From: Prinsepia uniflora
Lineage: Eukaryota; Streptophyta; Magnoliopsida; Rosales; Rosaceae
Assembly: GCA_032719365.1 (NCBI GenBank)
Contig: CM064873.1
Span: forward strand, 1,605,001-1,669,000
Length of the DNA: 64,000 nucleotides
Reading direction: 5' to 3'
In this document: piece by piece, positions 46,085 to 60,400 of the stretch
Layout: each line of letters starts with the position of its first letter
Numbering within the stretch: the first letter of the stretch is position 1
Made by a program: the position numbers and the translations under genes
The notes under the pieces: generated by a model
Databases searched by the model: none
The model's input: only the letters and a program-made list of their open reading frames with translations
What the model was told of the DNA's origin: nothing

Positions 46085-48149
46085 GGGCCAACAGAACTTT
46101 GTTTACGTATTGAGCCGACACTCGTATATATTAGCATTTCACAAGTTTTCTTGTCGTGGATACATGGATTCAAACATATTATTAACATTCGAGGATTAAA
46201 CTTAATAATGTCCCTCACTTTTCTCTTAATTTGCACAACTTAAACATAATCATACTATATATGTAATGCATTCTCTTTTATGCATCCTGATGTCGACTTG
46301 AAAATATTATATATACGTAAACGAAATAAGAAATTGCATAAGATTTATCCCGATAAAGCAAGAGTAATAATAGTATTTATAGCCTTCTCCTTCTTCATAT
46401 TTATCCTTATTCCATAATGAGCACGTAATAGCTAATAAATTAGAAATATTCTCCATATTAAAAACTAATATACTTTTAACCTTTAGTTAAATCAGGACAC
46501 GCATTGAAATGTAAAAATATTACCTTGTTACTTTTTGTTTTCCTATAATTCGAACTAATGTGGGGCTCTACCTATTAAGCACCCTTAATTAATTACCAAG
46601 GTTAATGTAGTTGCGTATAAACCTAGAGCATTAGCATGGTGAACCAAGAAATCTCTGCATCCTATTGCTAAGAACAGTGAATTACTATTGTCATTAATAG
46701 CATTTAACCACCGAAGTAACTATATGCTTCAACTCTCATTGAAGATAGAGGTACGGTACATTGAACTTGCATAAAAAATTATCACGAGAAAGCATACTGT
46801 ATCTGTTGAAACTAGACCATGCTTCTATTCAAACAGACCGCCCCTTAATTTTTGTTAATGTTTGGGGTAAGATGATGTTGGTGTTGGTCGAGTTGTTTAA
46901 TGTTATGGGTAATCCTCTTTTGTGTTGTTTCTTTAAGGGAAGTAATGGTTGTAAGAAGTAAGAAGGCACCCTATGAGATGAGAAATGGGAAATATTATTT
47001 GGACAAAATAACAAAGGAATATATGTATATATTATTAAAAAAGTAATTATTACAATAATAATTAAATCAATATATAAATCCTTTACGTAAGATGATCCAC
47101 TAAATAGACGGTCTACAACATAGATTTTTCTAATGTAATAAAATTACTTGGTATTTATTTTTCGTTGATAAAGGGTTATTTCCATGGATTTGCTTTGGTA
47201 TTATGTTCATACAGTCGTATTGAATGATCATGATTGATTCTCATATATATTAGCAGTTTTTTTATCCTTTTTGATTCTCATATATATATATATAGGAAAA
47301 CAATTTTCTGCAATCTCTGAGACCGGCATGGCATATTGGCATGGCCTAATGGCGGTAGTACCTACGTACATCTTGCTTTCCAGTCCCATAATACACAATT
47401 CATTTCTTCCTTCTTGTGCATGAATGAATGACATTCAAATTTCAAAGTCACATTTCAGTAGGACCCTCAATAATATGAGGGGGGCGCAATCACGAGGCCG
47501 ATCTATCCCAAGACTAGTTGGGGTAACGTCATTGGCCTTATAAATGTGCACCAGTTGGAACTCATTTGCATCAAACAACTGCTCGTGTGTGGACAACATG
47601 ACTCTGTTGGCATTTGCAATGTGGGTTGAGAAATTGATTGCTATCCGCCATCATTTTGCATTTAACATGGGGACAGACAATGTGGATGATCGATAATCCC
47701 TAAGCAATTGGAGCTGTAAGAGCAATAGTACTAACACATGTGTACTTAACTTTACTCATCGTACACCTAGTGGTAATGACTAATGCTAAGGAAGAGGAAA
47801 TTGGAAAATAATTATTTTCAGGTCTAATACACAGTTACACTGAAGAAACTCATCATATTTCTTTATGGGATGGGGAAATCCAATTTTCTATCTAGGGGTC
47901 GGGTTCGGGTCAGCCCAAGTATGTTTCTTTCATCGTCTCTGCCTTTGGGGTACACAATTGACACTCGTTTCTCTCTACCTATTTACTTGCCCTCGTTGAT
48001 AACCATGACCCAAATGAGGAAACAGTAAGTTTTCTGAAATTTCTGACTTTTTGAATTCCATTTTGTTGAGGCTAAGTAAGATGAAGACAATCCAAAACTA
48101 CATGTGAAGAAGGAAGAAAAATAAGTGATAAAAGAATGAACTTATGGCC
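45097..48149. other. Intergenic, about 3 kb, no gene supported
   Basis: AT-rich upstream region of the WIP gene. Contains GA at 45723-45741 and a long CT microsatellite at 46007-46078. Small ORFs are unassigned. 47990-48149 is probably the OEP80 3' UTR. Confidence 0.5.
46007..46078. repeat. (CT)n microsatellite, 72 bp
   Basis: Thirty-six uninterrupted CT units. It is the longest simple repeat in the window. Confidence 0.97.
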
Positions 48150-51100
48150 CTAGTTTCGGTGTCCAACCCCGAAGTGAAATCTCTTTGTGTGCTTGTCGTT
48201 AAATGCGTACTCTAGACGAAGAGGCCCCAACGGTGAGTCGATTCTGATGCCAAACCCGTATCCATACCCACTTCCAGGCTTCAGCCTAGCCCCTGCCGGA
48301 TCACCTGTGGTTAAAACAGAATATATGAACTTTTAAGAACATTGCGAGAACAGAATATATGGGTGATTCAAATGAAGAATACGATGGTTCCTTATGGTTC
48401 TAACTTCTAAGTATGCAAAGTGAACAGAGAATTTAAACTAAAGAGAGATACCAGGCACAGTCGGGCCTGATCCAAGATCCGTTCCATAGTCCGCAAAAAT
48501 AACTCCTCCAACTGGCCCTATCTGCGACAGAACATGACATATCAATAGATGAAGGATTTTTTCTTCAAGTATATTAAGTTTGCATGAGATCTCAGGTCAG
48601 CACTTGTGCGTAAACCGCAGACAAGGCAGTTGCGTACAATATAAACCATTGTGAGTGCAGGATGCAGTAAAGAAAATGAAAAAATAAAGATTAAGACCAT
48701 TTTCACCACGTACCATGGGAAAAGAAATTTCTCCAGAGCCAACTGCATAAGATCTACCAGAGCCAACAGCGCCTTCTTCGTAACCTCTTACACTATTTGT
48801 TCCACCGATGGCAAAAGCTTCATGCGGTGGGAAGTTACCAACCACATGGCCACCAGACAAACTAGCAGAGCAAAGCATAACACGGTCACATTTTTTTTTG
48901 TCGGAACCAAACAAAGTCACATTCAAATAGTATTATTTTCTTCATTTCCTAAAGATATAAAAGAAAAGTAGAGACAACTTGGCCGAAATTTGGGAGAAGA
49001 TATAAAACTAATACGAGTTGGTTGAAATTTGGGAGAAAGGTACAAAATAATATGCTTATTAGATTGCTGCTATTCCTGAAAAACAGAAGGGCCATACCTT
49101 AAAAGAAAGTGAGCAGGGCCGACTTCCAAGTCTTTCCTGGCGCGAGCATTTATTCTATTGAAAGACAACCATTCAAAAACAGGAAGTCCTTGTTCCATGT
49201 TGAATACCAACTGCAAAGCGCCACAAAATGAGTATCAAAATACAGTGAAAGTTCAGAGAAAGAAACAGTGAAATTTATAATTATACGATGTCATTAACTA
49301 ACCATTGAAGACCCATGGTCACCAGAACCCGTGTAGACACTCTCAATTTTAGCAAGAAGCATATCATCATGGCTTTTGCCACTATAAAAAAGGTAAACAA
49401 AGAGCAGAATATTAAATGCCTGTATCACAGCAAACTGAAGAAGTTTGGTATTCTCGGTTTCAGACATGCTTACCTTGCAGTTAGGGGACTGCTGTAGAAA
49501 TCCTTGATAATAGGATTCCCTTTCTCATCACGAGCACCAGCATGCTGGACAGATAGTGCAGAATATGGGGATTTAATTCATTATAAAATAGAATACAACA
49601 AGGTCAACATAAATGTTACAAATGATTTTCCAAGTTACAAGCACAACCCAGTGTTAAAGCTCATTCACGCATACACAGAAAAACCAACCACAAGGGGATA
49701 TACCTGGAAGATAAGCCCGGCTGTTCCACTCCACTTTGGCCTTAATGGTCGACTGAATTCAATACCAGCAGCGACGCGACCAATGGTCAAGTTGCTACCA
49801 TCTAGTTGGTTACCATGGATAAGTGTTCCAGGGGTTCTTGAATTCTAACAAAAGAGGAATCGGTCAAGCATCTCAATGTCAATAATTCTGAAGATGTTAG
49901 AAAGTTCAAGCAATGGTGTTAAAATAACAGAGAAAAGTAAACTACCTGAACCATTATAGTCCTTGACGTCAGCTTGTCATCTCCTGCAATCCATGGATCT
50001 GAGTAGTTTATACGGAATATTGAGTCTATCTGTCCCCTCTCTAAAGAAACATGGAGCTTTTGGTTTCTTCCAAAGAGATTCCTATGAGAATATGCAAAGC
50101 TGCATAACAAGCAATACAATAATGAGAGGTGTAATAACAGAGTCATGAGAATCTAATGCAATACTAGATGACATGCACCAAAAGAACAAATATAAAAACT
50201 ACTTAATCATGGGCTTGGAACACGTGTATATTTGTACCTATAAGTAGAAATAGCTAATGCTCACAGAATCCAGATGCTGTGTCACTCAATACTAACAGTA
50301 ATACATTAGAATCTTCAATATACAACCTTTTGGAAAAGAAGAGGAAATACGTAGATATCAGATTTTTGAATAAATAGGTTTGAGAAAGCCATATAAATGC
50401 ACACAAGGAGATTTAAGTTAAAAATACAGCACTAGCTGCACCATTCTTCTAGGCAGAACAGTTAGGGCAGTTAGTACCCTGACCATCTAACATTTTTAAC
50501 TACAAATGCATAGCATACAAAATTGATACAGATGTATTACTTCGACTAAAAAGGGGCATTGTAATTACATTTAGAAAGCTCTCATGCTATGCAATGGTAT
50601 AAAAATTTGGTTCACCAGATTTCTACCATTTCAAGATTTACAAAGCTAGGCTCTTCCGTATGTCCAATTCTGTCAAAGGTATAAAACTAGATTCTAGCCA
50701 TTTCTGTCATAAATCATAGAAGAATCTAACCAACTCAAACTGAATTTGCACCCAAAATTAATACATAATTTGTTACTTTAGACATAGACAAGATCCATTT
50801 TGATGTATATGCAATAATGAATGCTTGCAACATCAAGAACTCGTCCAACTATATTGTAGCAAAAGCATGTACAACTGGGAGAATGGAAAAAGAATCAAGC
50901 ATATAAACTTGGTAACAGAAAAGGAATGAAGCATGTAAAACCTCGGAAAATTACAACAGCAAGAATATGTGTTGTAAGCTTACCTTCCAATGAGTCCTGA
51001 TAGAGGGCCACTTGTAATTCTGGAAAAAAGAATAGAAGTTGAAATTCGATACCACAAAATTTAAAACGTAGTGTCAAAAATTAACAGAAAGCTTCAATTT

Positions 51101-54100
51101 CTTATGCTCCACTCATTTGACCTACCCACTTGATATACCACCACCAGCGGAAAAGCCTCCACTTGGCCGCTCAACAACATTCATTGCAATATCAACCTTA
51201 CCAGCATCTGTAATTTTCCAATAGTTTAAATGAACACCGCATTCAGAATATCCACACAAACATGTGAGAAAGTATTAGATCACCAAGAAAACTTAAATCT
51301 TTTATCACCATCAAGACAGAAACTATTTACTAGTATAGAATTTTGCAATTATAGAATGAGAATATAAGCATAACTGTCAATGCCCAACATTAGTCGTCTT
51401 ATAAAGGGTTCGAAGATCAGGGATTGAAGTCTTCCATGGATGACCATATTGATATTGTCAGACTATAAAGAAGCAAAACTAAAAGCATTCTACTGCAATA
51501 AGGATAATCGTGGTAGTGGTATACTGGTCATCCATCCATAACAGTAAAGTTCCACTTGCAGAGAGTATTAATGGGCTGAGTGGAATATTAACCTATATAT
51601 AGACAAAGCACTCTTTTTCTTTTTTCTCTTTTTTTTTTTTCTTTTTCAAATAGTGCTTATTGAACTATTTGTTTACACTTTTCTTCCCTCCAGAAAAGAA
51701 AAGAAAACTTGATTCTCCCCCATTCTCCTGTATAACATCTACTTTTTGAGTTGAAATCAAATGGAAAAATAATTGCCTATGCCTCCCATATACTCTATCA
51801 TCGTGCTCTCATGCTGAATGAACCTATTTTCCCATACCCATAAAGATCAGGTTCCTCAAGGAGGCAATTATGGATTGTTTGGAAGGAAATACATGACATA
51901 GGGCATAATATATAAGCATACATTACAGAATTTGATAACATCGCTAATTGTAAATGATCCCTACAATATTTCATCAGTTTCCATGTCAGCAACATTCTTA
52001 GGCACTCACTATTATAAGAAATTAGCATCCTCAAAATATAATTCCAAACAGGACTATTTGCAGAGAAAATATTAAAACTGTATTATCTTTTTTACCACCT
52101 GCTGGTTGGGGTATGATGCTGACATCTTCCATAAGTCCCATAGTCAATACGGTCTCCACATCTCTTTTCCCTTGAAGCATACTGTAGACCTACATAGGAA
52201 ATCCATACATGTCAAATAAAGTTCTCAAATATCTAATAAAAATTATTCTTCTGAATAAGGAAAGTACCTGGCCCTTCTTGGTAGTAAGCTGGCGAAGTAT
52301 TGTTTCAGGCTTTGTCTTCCCCACTGTTGGTTCACCCCTAATAAATGCAAAGAAGAGTTAGTGAAGAAACACTGTAAGTTCAACCTATTCCAGAAACTTT
52401 GAGCTTTGAGTGTATCTATACGTCTATAATCTGAAAAGGAAATTCAAATAAGGCAGGAGCTTACGTCTTCCTGTCAAGGAATCGTATGGAGATATTATTG
52501 ACCTCAGTTTCTGATACTTGTAACTTGAGAATACCCCCTGAGAGAATGTCAACAGCTGAAACCTAAAAATGTTAAAAGAAAACAATTGAATACTATTACG
52601 AAAAATCTTGATCACAAACAATACAAAGTAGAATCCTACACTAAACCAATTCTACATCCTACAACAGTAACAATATTAAGCTTACCTCCATACATACTGA
52701 AAATTAAAAAGTAAAACAAAATGAAATGAAAAACTGATCGACAGGAACTAACCATAGCAAAAAGGCCCCGATCCATGTACCAATCATTGATGGGAAGATA
52801 TTACTTCATTCAAACGCTTAGATTAATAACTTTTCCTGCACAACTTGACACCTACCAAAAATCAAAAATCAATATATGACTCTGGACGACATCTAGAAAT
52901 TGGCTCAGTAGAAAGGGGGGAAAAAGTGATGTTATATCAAAGCCAGTACGAAGGCAACCCTAAATATATAAGAAACTTGAAGAAGAACCTACCATATCCT
53001 TTACAAAATGCATCCTTCAGAAACTTTGCCGGAAGAACATTTGCCCCTTCACATACTAGCCCCTGGAATTCTTGGTTTGGATTTACCTTGCACCATTAAA
53101 AGAACCTATAAACTTTTAGTCATAGTTCCAAGCTAAATCAATTAGGAAAAATGTTTTCAAACATGATATGACACGACTTTGCGTCACCTATGAAGCAATA
53201 AAACAAAATGGTGATTGCTTGCTCCCTATTTTGGGCTAAATCTCTCCATCTAGTTTAAAGAAAAAGTTTAAAACTGCCACAGGACAAACACCAATACAAA
53301 TGCATAGAAATCTTAATCTTAACAATATGATCAATAAGCACCTGGATAGACTAACATAAGTTCCTAACAGCTACAGAAACCTTAAAAAAAAAAATATATA
53401 AATTTGACAACATACTTAAAATTGAAAATGACAAACGAAAACGAGAGCAATGCATCTGTATACCTGAAATATCAATCTGATACCGTCCCTTGTATCTACA
53501 GCAACTGGCATGCAAGAGCAGAAAATAGCCACTGTCAATGATCCTATGCACGTCTTCTTGGACCTCCCGAACAGTGAGTGCGGAGTTGGCTCGGCAAGCC
53601 TTGAGAGCGGCCACGGCCTCCATTTCCAGGTCCTTCCTCTCCAATTCTTCGCCGTCCTTGTTCCTTACCAGCACCTCGCTTATCAAAACCCTCTCCTCAT
53701 CGTGCCTACTCGACGAATGCCCCTTCTGCTGCGATTGAGCTGACTCGTCCGGACGAGTCAAAGACAACGACGCTGAACATAGAAGCGGCGACTTCCCTAC
53801 TAACTGACTATGGTCTGCATTCCGATTTCGCGACTCTGACTGTGCCGAATCAATAGACCGAGTAAGGGGACAACGACGCCGAACAGAGAATAGGCACAGA
53901 CTGATTCAACTCGTCGGACTGAATAAGCGGCAGCTTTAACGGTGAAAAAACTGAACGAGTCTTGAGCGAGTCGAAGATTTGAGCGAACGAGTTTCTGGTT
54001 CTGGCGAACAAGAAGGGAAGGTCCAAGTGTCGAATTTGTGGAGGGCGAGGGACTTTTGGCAGAAGGAGACGAAGTAAACCGAATATCATCGTTTGACGGC

Positions 54101-54102
54101 AT
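48150..54102 (-). CDS. OEP80: OEP80: Omp85/BamA-type chloroplast outer-envelope protein (16 exons)
   Basis: Exons, 5' to 3': 54102-53464, 53086-52993, 52835-52753, 52561-52465, 52337-52268, 52189-52096, 51207-51126, 51019-50984, 50099-49946, 49844-49704, 49544-49474, 49381-49303, 49210-49098, 48861-48714, 48521-48452, 48304-48150. POTRA-region peptides include [19 protein letters not shown] and [12 protein letters not shown]. The beta-barrel has [29 protein letters not shown] and the C-terminal [11 protein letters not shown]…[12 protein letters not shown]80 is essential and thought to help insert outer-envelope barrel proteins. Lesions: exon 1 shifts frame twice in its poorly conserved N-terminus, and an extra T lies in the run at 53522-53525. 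Exon 3 has a lost G (52817) and a gained C (52792-52794) that cancel. Splice sites and later exons are sound, so sequence error is likely. Confidence 0.92.
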
Positions 54103-54493
54103 TGTATCCGGTCTGAGAAATTGAAAAATTAAGGAAAAAAACCCTAGAGTCCCTTAGCTGGGATGACACTTCACAGAGGGGTTTGGTAAAGAAGACGACG
54201 GAGACAAAAATGATAACTTCAAAAGAGTCAAGGAATCGGGGACCTGAGAGGACCCGCGATGTTGGTTGTTTTAGCGGGTGGATCATTGCCTAGGACTCGG
54301 GTTGTTACTGGAAATCGGATCATCGGCTTTAGCACCAATTAACGCATTTGAATAAAATTGGGCCGGCCCATTAGCGAAGCCTCAAATTTTATTTTTCCTT
54401 GAAAATTTGAAAACCAATCCGCGGCTAAGTCTCTCTCTCTCTCTCTCTCTCTCCCCTTCACGGTCTTTCTGTAACTCAGTGAGATCGACATCC
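54103..54493. promoter_or_regulatory. Divergent promoter shared by OEP80 and INCENP
   Basis: Only about 390 bp separates the two start codons. It contains a CT-rich stretch (54428-54453) read into the INCENP leader, and no clear TATA box on either strand, which suits broadly expressed genes. Confidence 0.6.
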
Positions 54494-57400
54494 ATGGTTG
54501 AAAGTGTGAAAATCTCAACGATGGAGAAGCTGCTGTTTCAAATATTCGAGAGGAAGAAATGGGATCGTCAACCAAGCCAAGCACCAGGCCTACCTATTCG
54601 AGGAACACCTTGCCTCCAAATGCCTCATTGACGGAGTTGCCCCTCCCCACTGGCTTTTGTCCTCCTCCTCCTCGTCGGACCCCCAATCATGGTACGCAAT
54701 ACTTTCTCTGCCTTCATTTTTATCAATTCAATTCTTTCAGGAAACTTTTCTTAGTAATTTACAGTGAATTCTCCCTACGAATGAGTTAATTTCCACTCCT
54801 TTTCTCTATGAAATTTATGTTTTTTTCGATTTTCGTGGACAGCATTGAGTCTAGCATTGTAATTTTTGTGGATTTCGACTGAGAGCGTTGTTATATTTTC
54901 AATTTTACTTTCTAGTAGCAGTTTTTTTATGAAGACATAATTAAGAAATGAACCCTAGGTTTTCAATACTGCTTTGTGTTTTTTTGTGTTGTCAGTCTTC
55001 TGTTTGGCTTACCGGATACTTCGTAATTTGGAATATTTGTAATTTGAGTGATGCATAGTGTTGAACAATCTTTGACTTTATTCAACACAGTCTTGAAGAA
55101 ACAAGAGCTGATTTCGGGAGTTCCACTACCTGGAACGCAGCTTGCCGATCCTTTTAGTGGTCAGTCATTGCTCTGTGTTCGACAAGCCAATTCCAACAGC
55201 TCAGAATGAAAGGTTACCGAATGGTTTGTACACTGAACTTCATGGTTTCGAGAGAGGTTTTGGTGCAGGAGACAAGGTGCCGGTTTCACCAGAGTGCTCT
55301 GTAAGTAATGCTGTGCATCCCTCCAATAATGTTCCTCAAGGTCAGAGAGAAGAGGATTCTCGAGTTACATCTCCTGAAGATCAGAGGGATGCAAGAATCT
55401 CCGACATTTACCGTGACCCAGCTCTATCACTCGCTAGAGGCGCTGGAGACGAGGTATCAATATTGTCACAAGGCCCCACTCCTCAAGATCAGGGAGAAGA
55501 GGAGCGGAGTGTTACATCTCCTGAAGATCGGAGGGATGCAAGAACCTCAGACATTTACCATGACCCAGCTCTATCATTGGCTAGAGTTCAGAGATCCAAG
55601 TCCAGACAAAAAGCTCTGGCAATTCGCTACAGTGCCACAAAGAGCTGTTCACAAGATAAGAACAACGTTAATGTTTTTTCTGGTGGAGCTATTGGGCCTG
55701 CAATATCTTCCTTACAATCTGACCCTGTTGATGAATTGAAGTTAGCCGAACCTGTTGGTACAAGTGGCGAATTTCAAAGCAGGGAAAGAGGTATTGCCAT
55801 GTCATCTGGTAATATGACAAGGTCTAGAGGCTCTGGACAACAGAAGAGCTCTTTGAATGTCAGTGGCTCAGCATGCATTACCAGGATTGATTGGGGCACA
55901 CTTGCAGATTCTATTCCCTCAGCAGCTCTAACCATGTAAATCAACCATTGGAATTGGTTAATTACTTTCATATCACGAATGGCAGTTGCCAAGAGAAGGA
56001 AGGTAAAGGAGGAGATCACTTTAGCAAGGAGAAGGGAAGCAGCATATACTCTGGGAGAACAACAAGATCTAGAAGTGCTAGTCAACAACCTAACTGTTTT
56101 GATGAATTGTTGAAGTCGGAGCATTTGTCTAGAAGCGTAAAGGAAGATGGTGGCAGAAGTTTAGTAAAACAGCCGAGGCATGTTGATGAAATGGTGGATG
56201 TGGTGAAATCTTTTGATAACATTGGTGGAAGTTGTGAAGTGAAAACAAAATTGGGGGAGTGGCTCGAGCAAGGAACACACAACCAATGGCTACTGTGGCA
56301 GAATAACAAGATCTAGAAGTTCCTCTCAGCCCCGATTCAATAACAGTTTTTCAAAGCTAGATGCCTCTTGTGTTCTTGTGAAAGGTGGCAGTGGTACACT
56401 CAAGCATTCCACTGGTAAGTTAACACAACCACGTCAACCTGTAAGTTGGACTGAAGGAGATCCTGACTTGCATGATGCACATGGGCCTCAAATTTCCATT
56501 TTAAGATCCCTGCCTGCTCAAGATAATCAAAATTGTGCAGGAAATGGGAGAAAACATACAAGTAAGGCGAGTTCTTCTGAGGAGCATGTCTCCAGAAGTT
56601 CTGGGTCGCAGGCTGTGCACAGCATAGAGATTATAGAAAAAGATGCCAGCTCCAATATATCTTGTCAACAACTAACCAGTCAACACCTGCTTCATCTAAC
56701 AAGGCTCATGATGCACAAAGAACTCTAATGTCTGCTCCTATTCAAAGGGATCTAGACCTGGGTGCAGTGAATTCAACAGACTTTGATCAGTGTGGTGGTG
56801 CAAATACATGCGAAGAAACTACAGAAGAAATTTCAAAATGTCCAAATTCCCAGGCTCTGGGTCATAGGGGTACACAGTCCAATTCTGCCGCTTCAAATAA
56901 GAATTTGGAAGAAAAGTTGGATGTGTCAAGTATTATGGTAAAAGAGGTACGCCAAGCCAGTGAATTTGTTGAACGGGCAGTTGTCACAGAAAGTCAAGTT
57001 GGTCCTTGATGGATCTGTTGAAGCTAATCCTATTCTTTCGGTATCTAATTTGGATGGTACTGAGCTTAGAGTTGGAGTTGAAGTTTTAGTCTCAAGGCAG
57101 GCCTGCTGATTGTAGCGTGTTTGTGAATCCCAAGCAACTTTATTTTGATGATGAGGAAGAGTCCTGTTTGAACGGATTTGCCTTCTGCTGCTCTTGAGAA
57201 GGGAATGCAGGGAAGGTTCATCCGAAAAAAAGGTCTCCTTCCTTGATGCATTTTGAAAATAAACTGGATGATACGATTGTCAATAACCCAAAAAAAATTG
57301 TAACTCACCCTTGGAGATGAATTTTCTGGGGGATCGGGAAGCTTCAGTCAAAGGAAAGGAGCTCGTGAGCTGTTTATCCGAAGCCCCCTTCGGAGTTGTA

Positions 57401-60400
57401 TAAATCTAGAAGTGCCTCGAATGGAAATGTTACTTCGCCAGTAAAAGAGACATACGATACTCATAAGGATGCAATTGCTAATATTTTGCTAGAAAGTGCC
57501 AAAGTTCAGAAATCCTCGTTGATAGATTGTCCAACGGGCTTGCAAGCAGCCCGGGAAAGTTCGTTTGAAAGCCTGGTAAAAGAAGTTATGGGGTGTAATG
57601 TTAATTCTGTGAAATCAACCGACTTGGTCTCAGAAGTGAGTGCACTAGGTCCTTATGGCGTTGAAAATCCTATAGTACCAAGAGATTATGATTTTTTTAT
57701 GATGTCCGAACCTGGTTCTTCTAAAATCCCGGACGCGAAGAATCTTACATACGAGAATCCTTGTGCTGGGTCCTCGGATGAGATGAAGGGCAGCTTGCAT
57801 CAACCCGTTATACATTCACCCTTTTCTGCAGATTATGAGCTGTGGGGTATTTGTGATAATGGAGATGTAGGTCCTTCCAAATCAAGTGAATGCCAGATTA
57901 CAAAGAAATCCAAGGGAAGAAACTTGCCTTCTTTTCTGGGGGGATCATCGCCTCAGCAGAAACGAAGAAAGGTTGAGCACAAAATAGTTGATGGCCTGTC
58001 TTCTTCACCCCGCTTTAGAGAAAAGGTTTCTTATACTGTCAACGCAGATTCTATTTATGGAAAACTTGGAAGGTGAAGAGCATAATCCAAAGGGCCATGC
58101 GAGAATCTCAAAGCCTTTCAACTTCTGGGGAGGATGCTGTGAAATCAATTGTTAGAATTCCAGTTGGAGAAACACATCAAAATGAGGATCGCAACATGAT
58201 AGAGACGTCAGGATCATCACCTAAGGCACAGAAAGTGGTACTTACTTTTCTGTTATCCTCTCTCTCTCTCTCAGCCCAAGTAATTCTTCCCCCAACCCCG
58301 CCCCACCCCCCCCCCCCCCCCCCCCTCCGGCTCTCCCTCTCTTCTCCCTCCCTCCCTCCTCCGCCTCCACCTCCTCTTCCCTCTTTTTCCTGTTATCCTC
58401 TTCAGTGTTGCTTGTTTTATTTGGGATTTACTGTTTTTCCTGTTCTCTAATATTTGACAGTTAATGTTTCCTATTATATGATCTTCTCTAATGCATAAGA
58501 TTTTGTTTGGCAGGGTGAAATCAGCTTGGGAAAGTGGGGATAGAAGTGCAAATACACCTTTCACTTTTATGCATGAAGAACTGGAAGCTTCATTTATTTC
58601 AAGTTTGATGAAGCAGGCTGCTGGCCATTCTCCCTGTTGTTTGATGGAGGAAACAGGAGTAGCACATCCAGCTAGCACTGTCATTGATGCTGGAGGTCCA
58701 TGCATAGAAGGGAGCCATGTTTCACCTCTTGAGGATAATCTTACCCTAGGAGATGTTGAACATTTTCCTTGCGCTGGAAGAACAATGCAGGAAAATAGAT
58801 CTGATCTTGGAGGGACTAGCAAGTTTTCATACTTTTCAGTTGGTTCTCCACATGGACAATCATTGGATTTGATTGGTGCAGATGATGCAAAGCCTGAGCT
58901 TGAGGGATTCGTTTTAGAAGCAGATGATGAACCAACAGGCATTGCTGGAGAGGAAATTAGCATAGACGAGTGGAACCTTCCAAGCACTACAATTCGACGT
59001 GCCAGGATTCTGGAGCAGCTGTGCAAATCTGCTTGCATGCAAACTCCAGTAGCATGCTCTTCAGCTTTATATAAGTTGCAGAAAATTCGAAATCTCTACC
59101 AGTCTCTTCCAACTGGGCTTCTAGAGAGTTTGGATGTGACGGCCACTTTACCTAGGAATGATGCCGTCAAGCATTTACAAGATGATGGTCATAGTTGCTT
59201 TAGTGAGGAAGTTGATCAGGACTCTTATGGAAGGTCCAAATCTAATTTCCTGTCAAATCATAGTGGTCAATCTGGTTGGGATATAAAGAAACCGTACACA
59301 TCTCCTGTTGGAAAACTCTGGGATAGAAGCGGCTCATGCGATAGCAGTTCAGGGAAGCGACGAAGCTTAAATCAAGAGCTTCCCTGCATTAATGAAGAAA
59401 ATGAGAATACAGATGAGGTAGCCCATACTTTCGTAGATGGAATTGTTTCAGAAGTACTAGATAGCTCAATGCAAAGAGTGCCACTTGCCGAGATTACTGA
59501 AATTCCAAATCCTAGTGCATCAGTTTTTTAAAGCTGAACCATATGCTGATAGACTTAGTCTAGATTCAGTGAACACTGAATTCGGCTTATCAGGGACTCA
59601 TAAGGGCTTCAAACAGAGGCTTGGAATCCAAAACAGTAGCAAGAAACAATGTAACAAGGAAAATCCTAGTATACGAGGAAAAATGATACTAAGAGGACCA
59701 CCGGATCACTTCATAACAGGTTCAGTAAACCAAAACTGTCTGGAAAATCCAGTTTGAAAGTAGAACGGTCCACGCTTGTCAGGGCGGGAGCCAAAGCCTA
59801 ATAATATTGTGTCCAACATGACTTCTTTCATTCCTCTTGTTCAACAGAAACAAGCAGCTGCAGTTGTAACCGGTAATTCCTTACCAGAAGCCTTACGTGT
59901 ACATGTTGTATGGATCATAATGGTAATGGATTATAGTCTAGATGATGGTCTTGTATTTACTGAATTGGGGTATGTTATGTTTGGGTTTGAAATTAGTTTT
60001 GCTTGTCCCTGGATCATTGAGTAAAAGTTAAAAGAGCATTTCTGAATTATCCATGAATTGAGTTGCCTCATTATCCTCTCTAAAAATATTTTATTAGTAA
60101 ACTCATCTTGACAGTAGGAGCTTGGCAATGATTCCTTTTTTTTTATTGCTTAATTGAAAGACCTTTGGTGAATATTTTGGGATCTTTTCTTGTTTTTTTC
60201 TTTTTCTCCAAGGACTTGATTAGTTGATTCAGCGTTTTGAGCTTCTTTTGCTATCTTGTAGGGAAGAGGGACATCAAAGTGAAGGCCCCTGGAGGCTGCT
60301 GAAACTGCAAAACGAGTTGCAGAAAAGAAAGAGAATGAACGCAAGAGGAAGAAGGAAGCCTTGAAGCTTGAGCGGTCAAGAATGGAGCAAGAGAATATGA

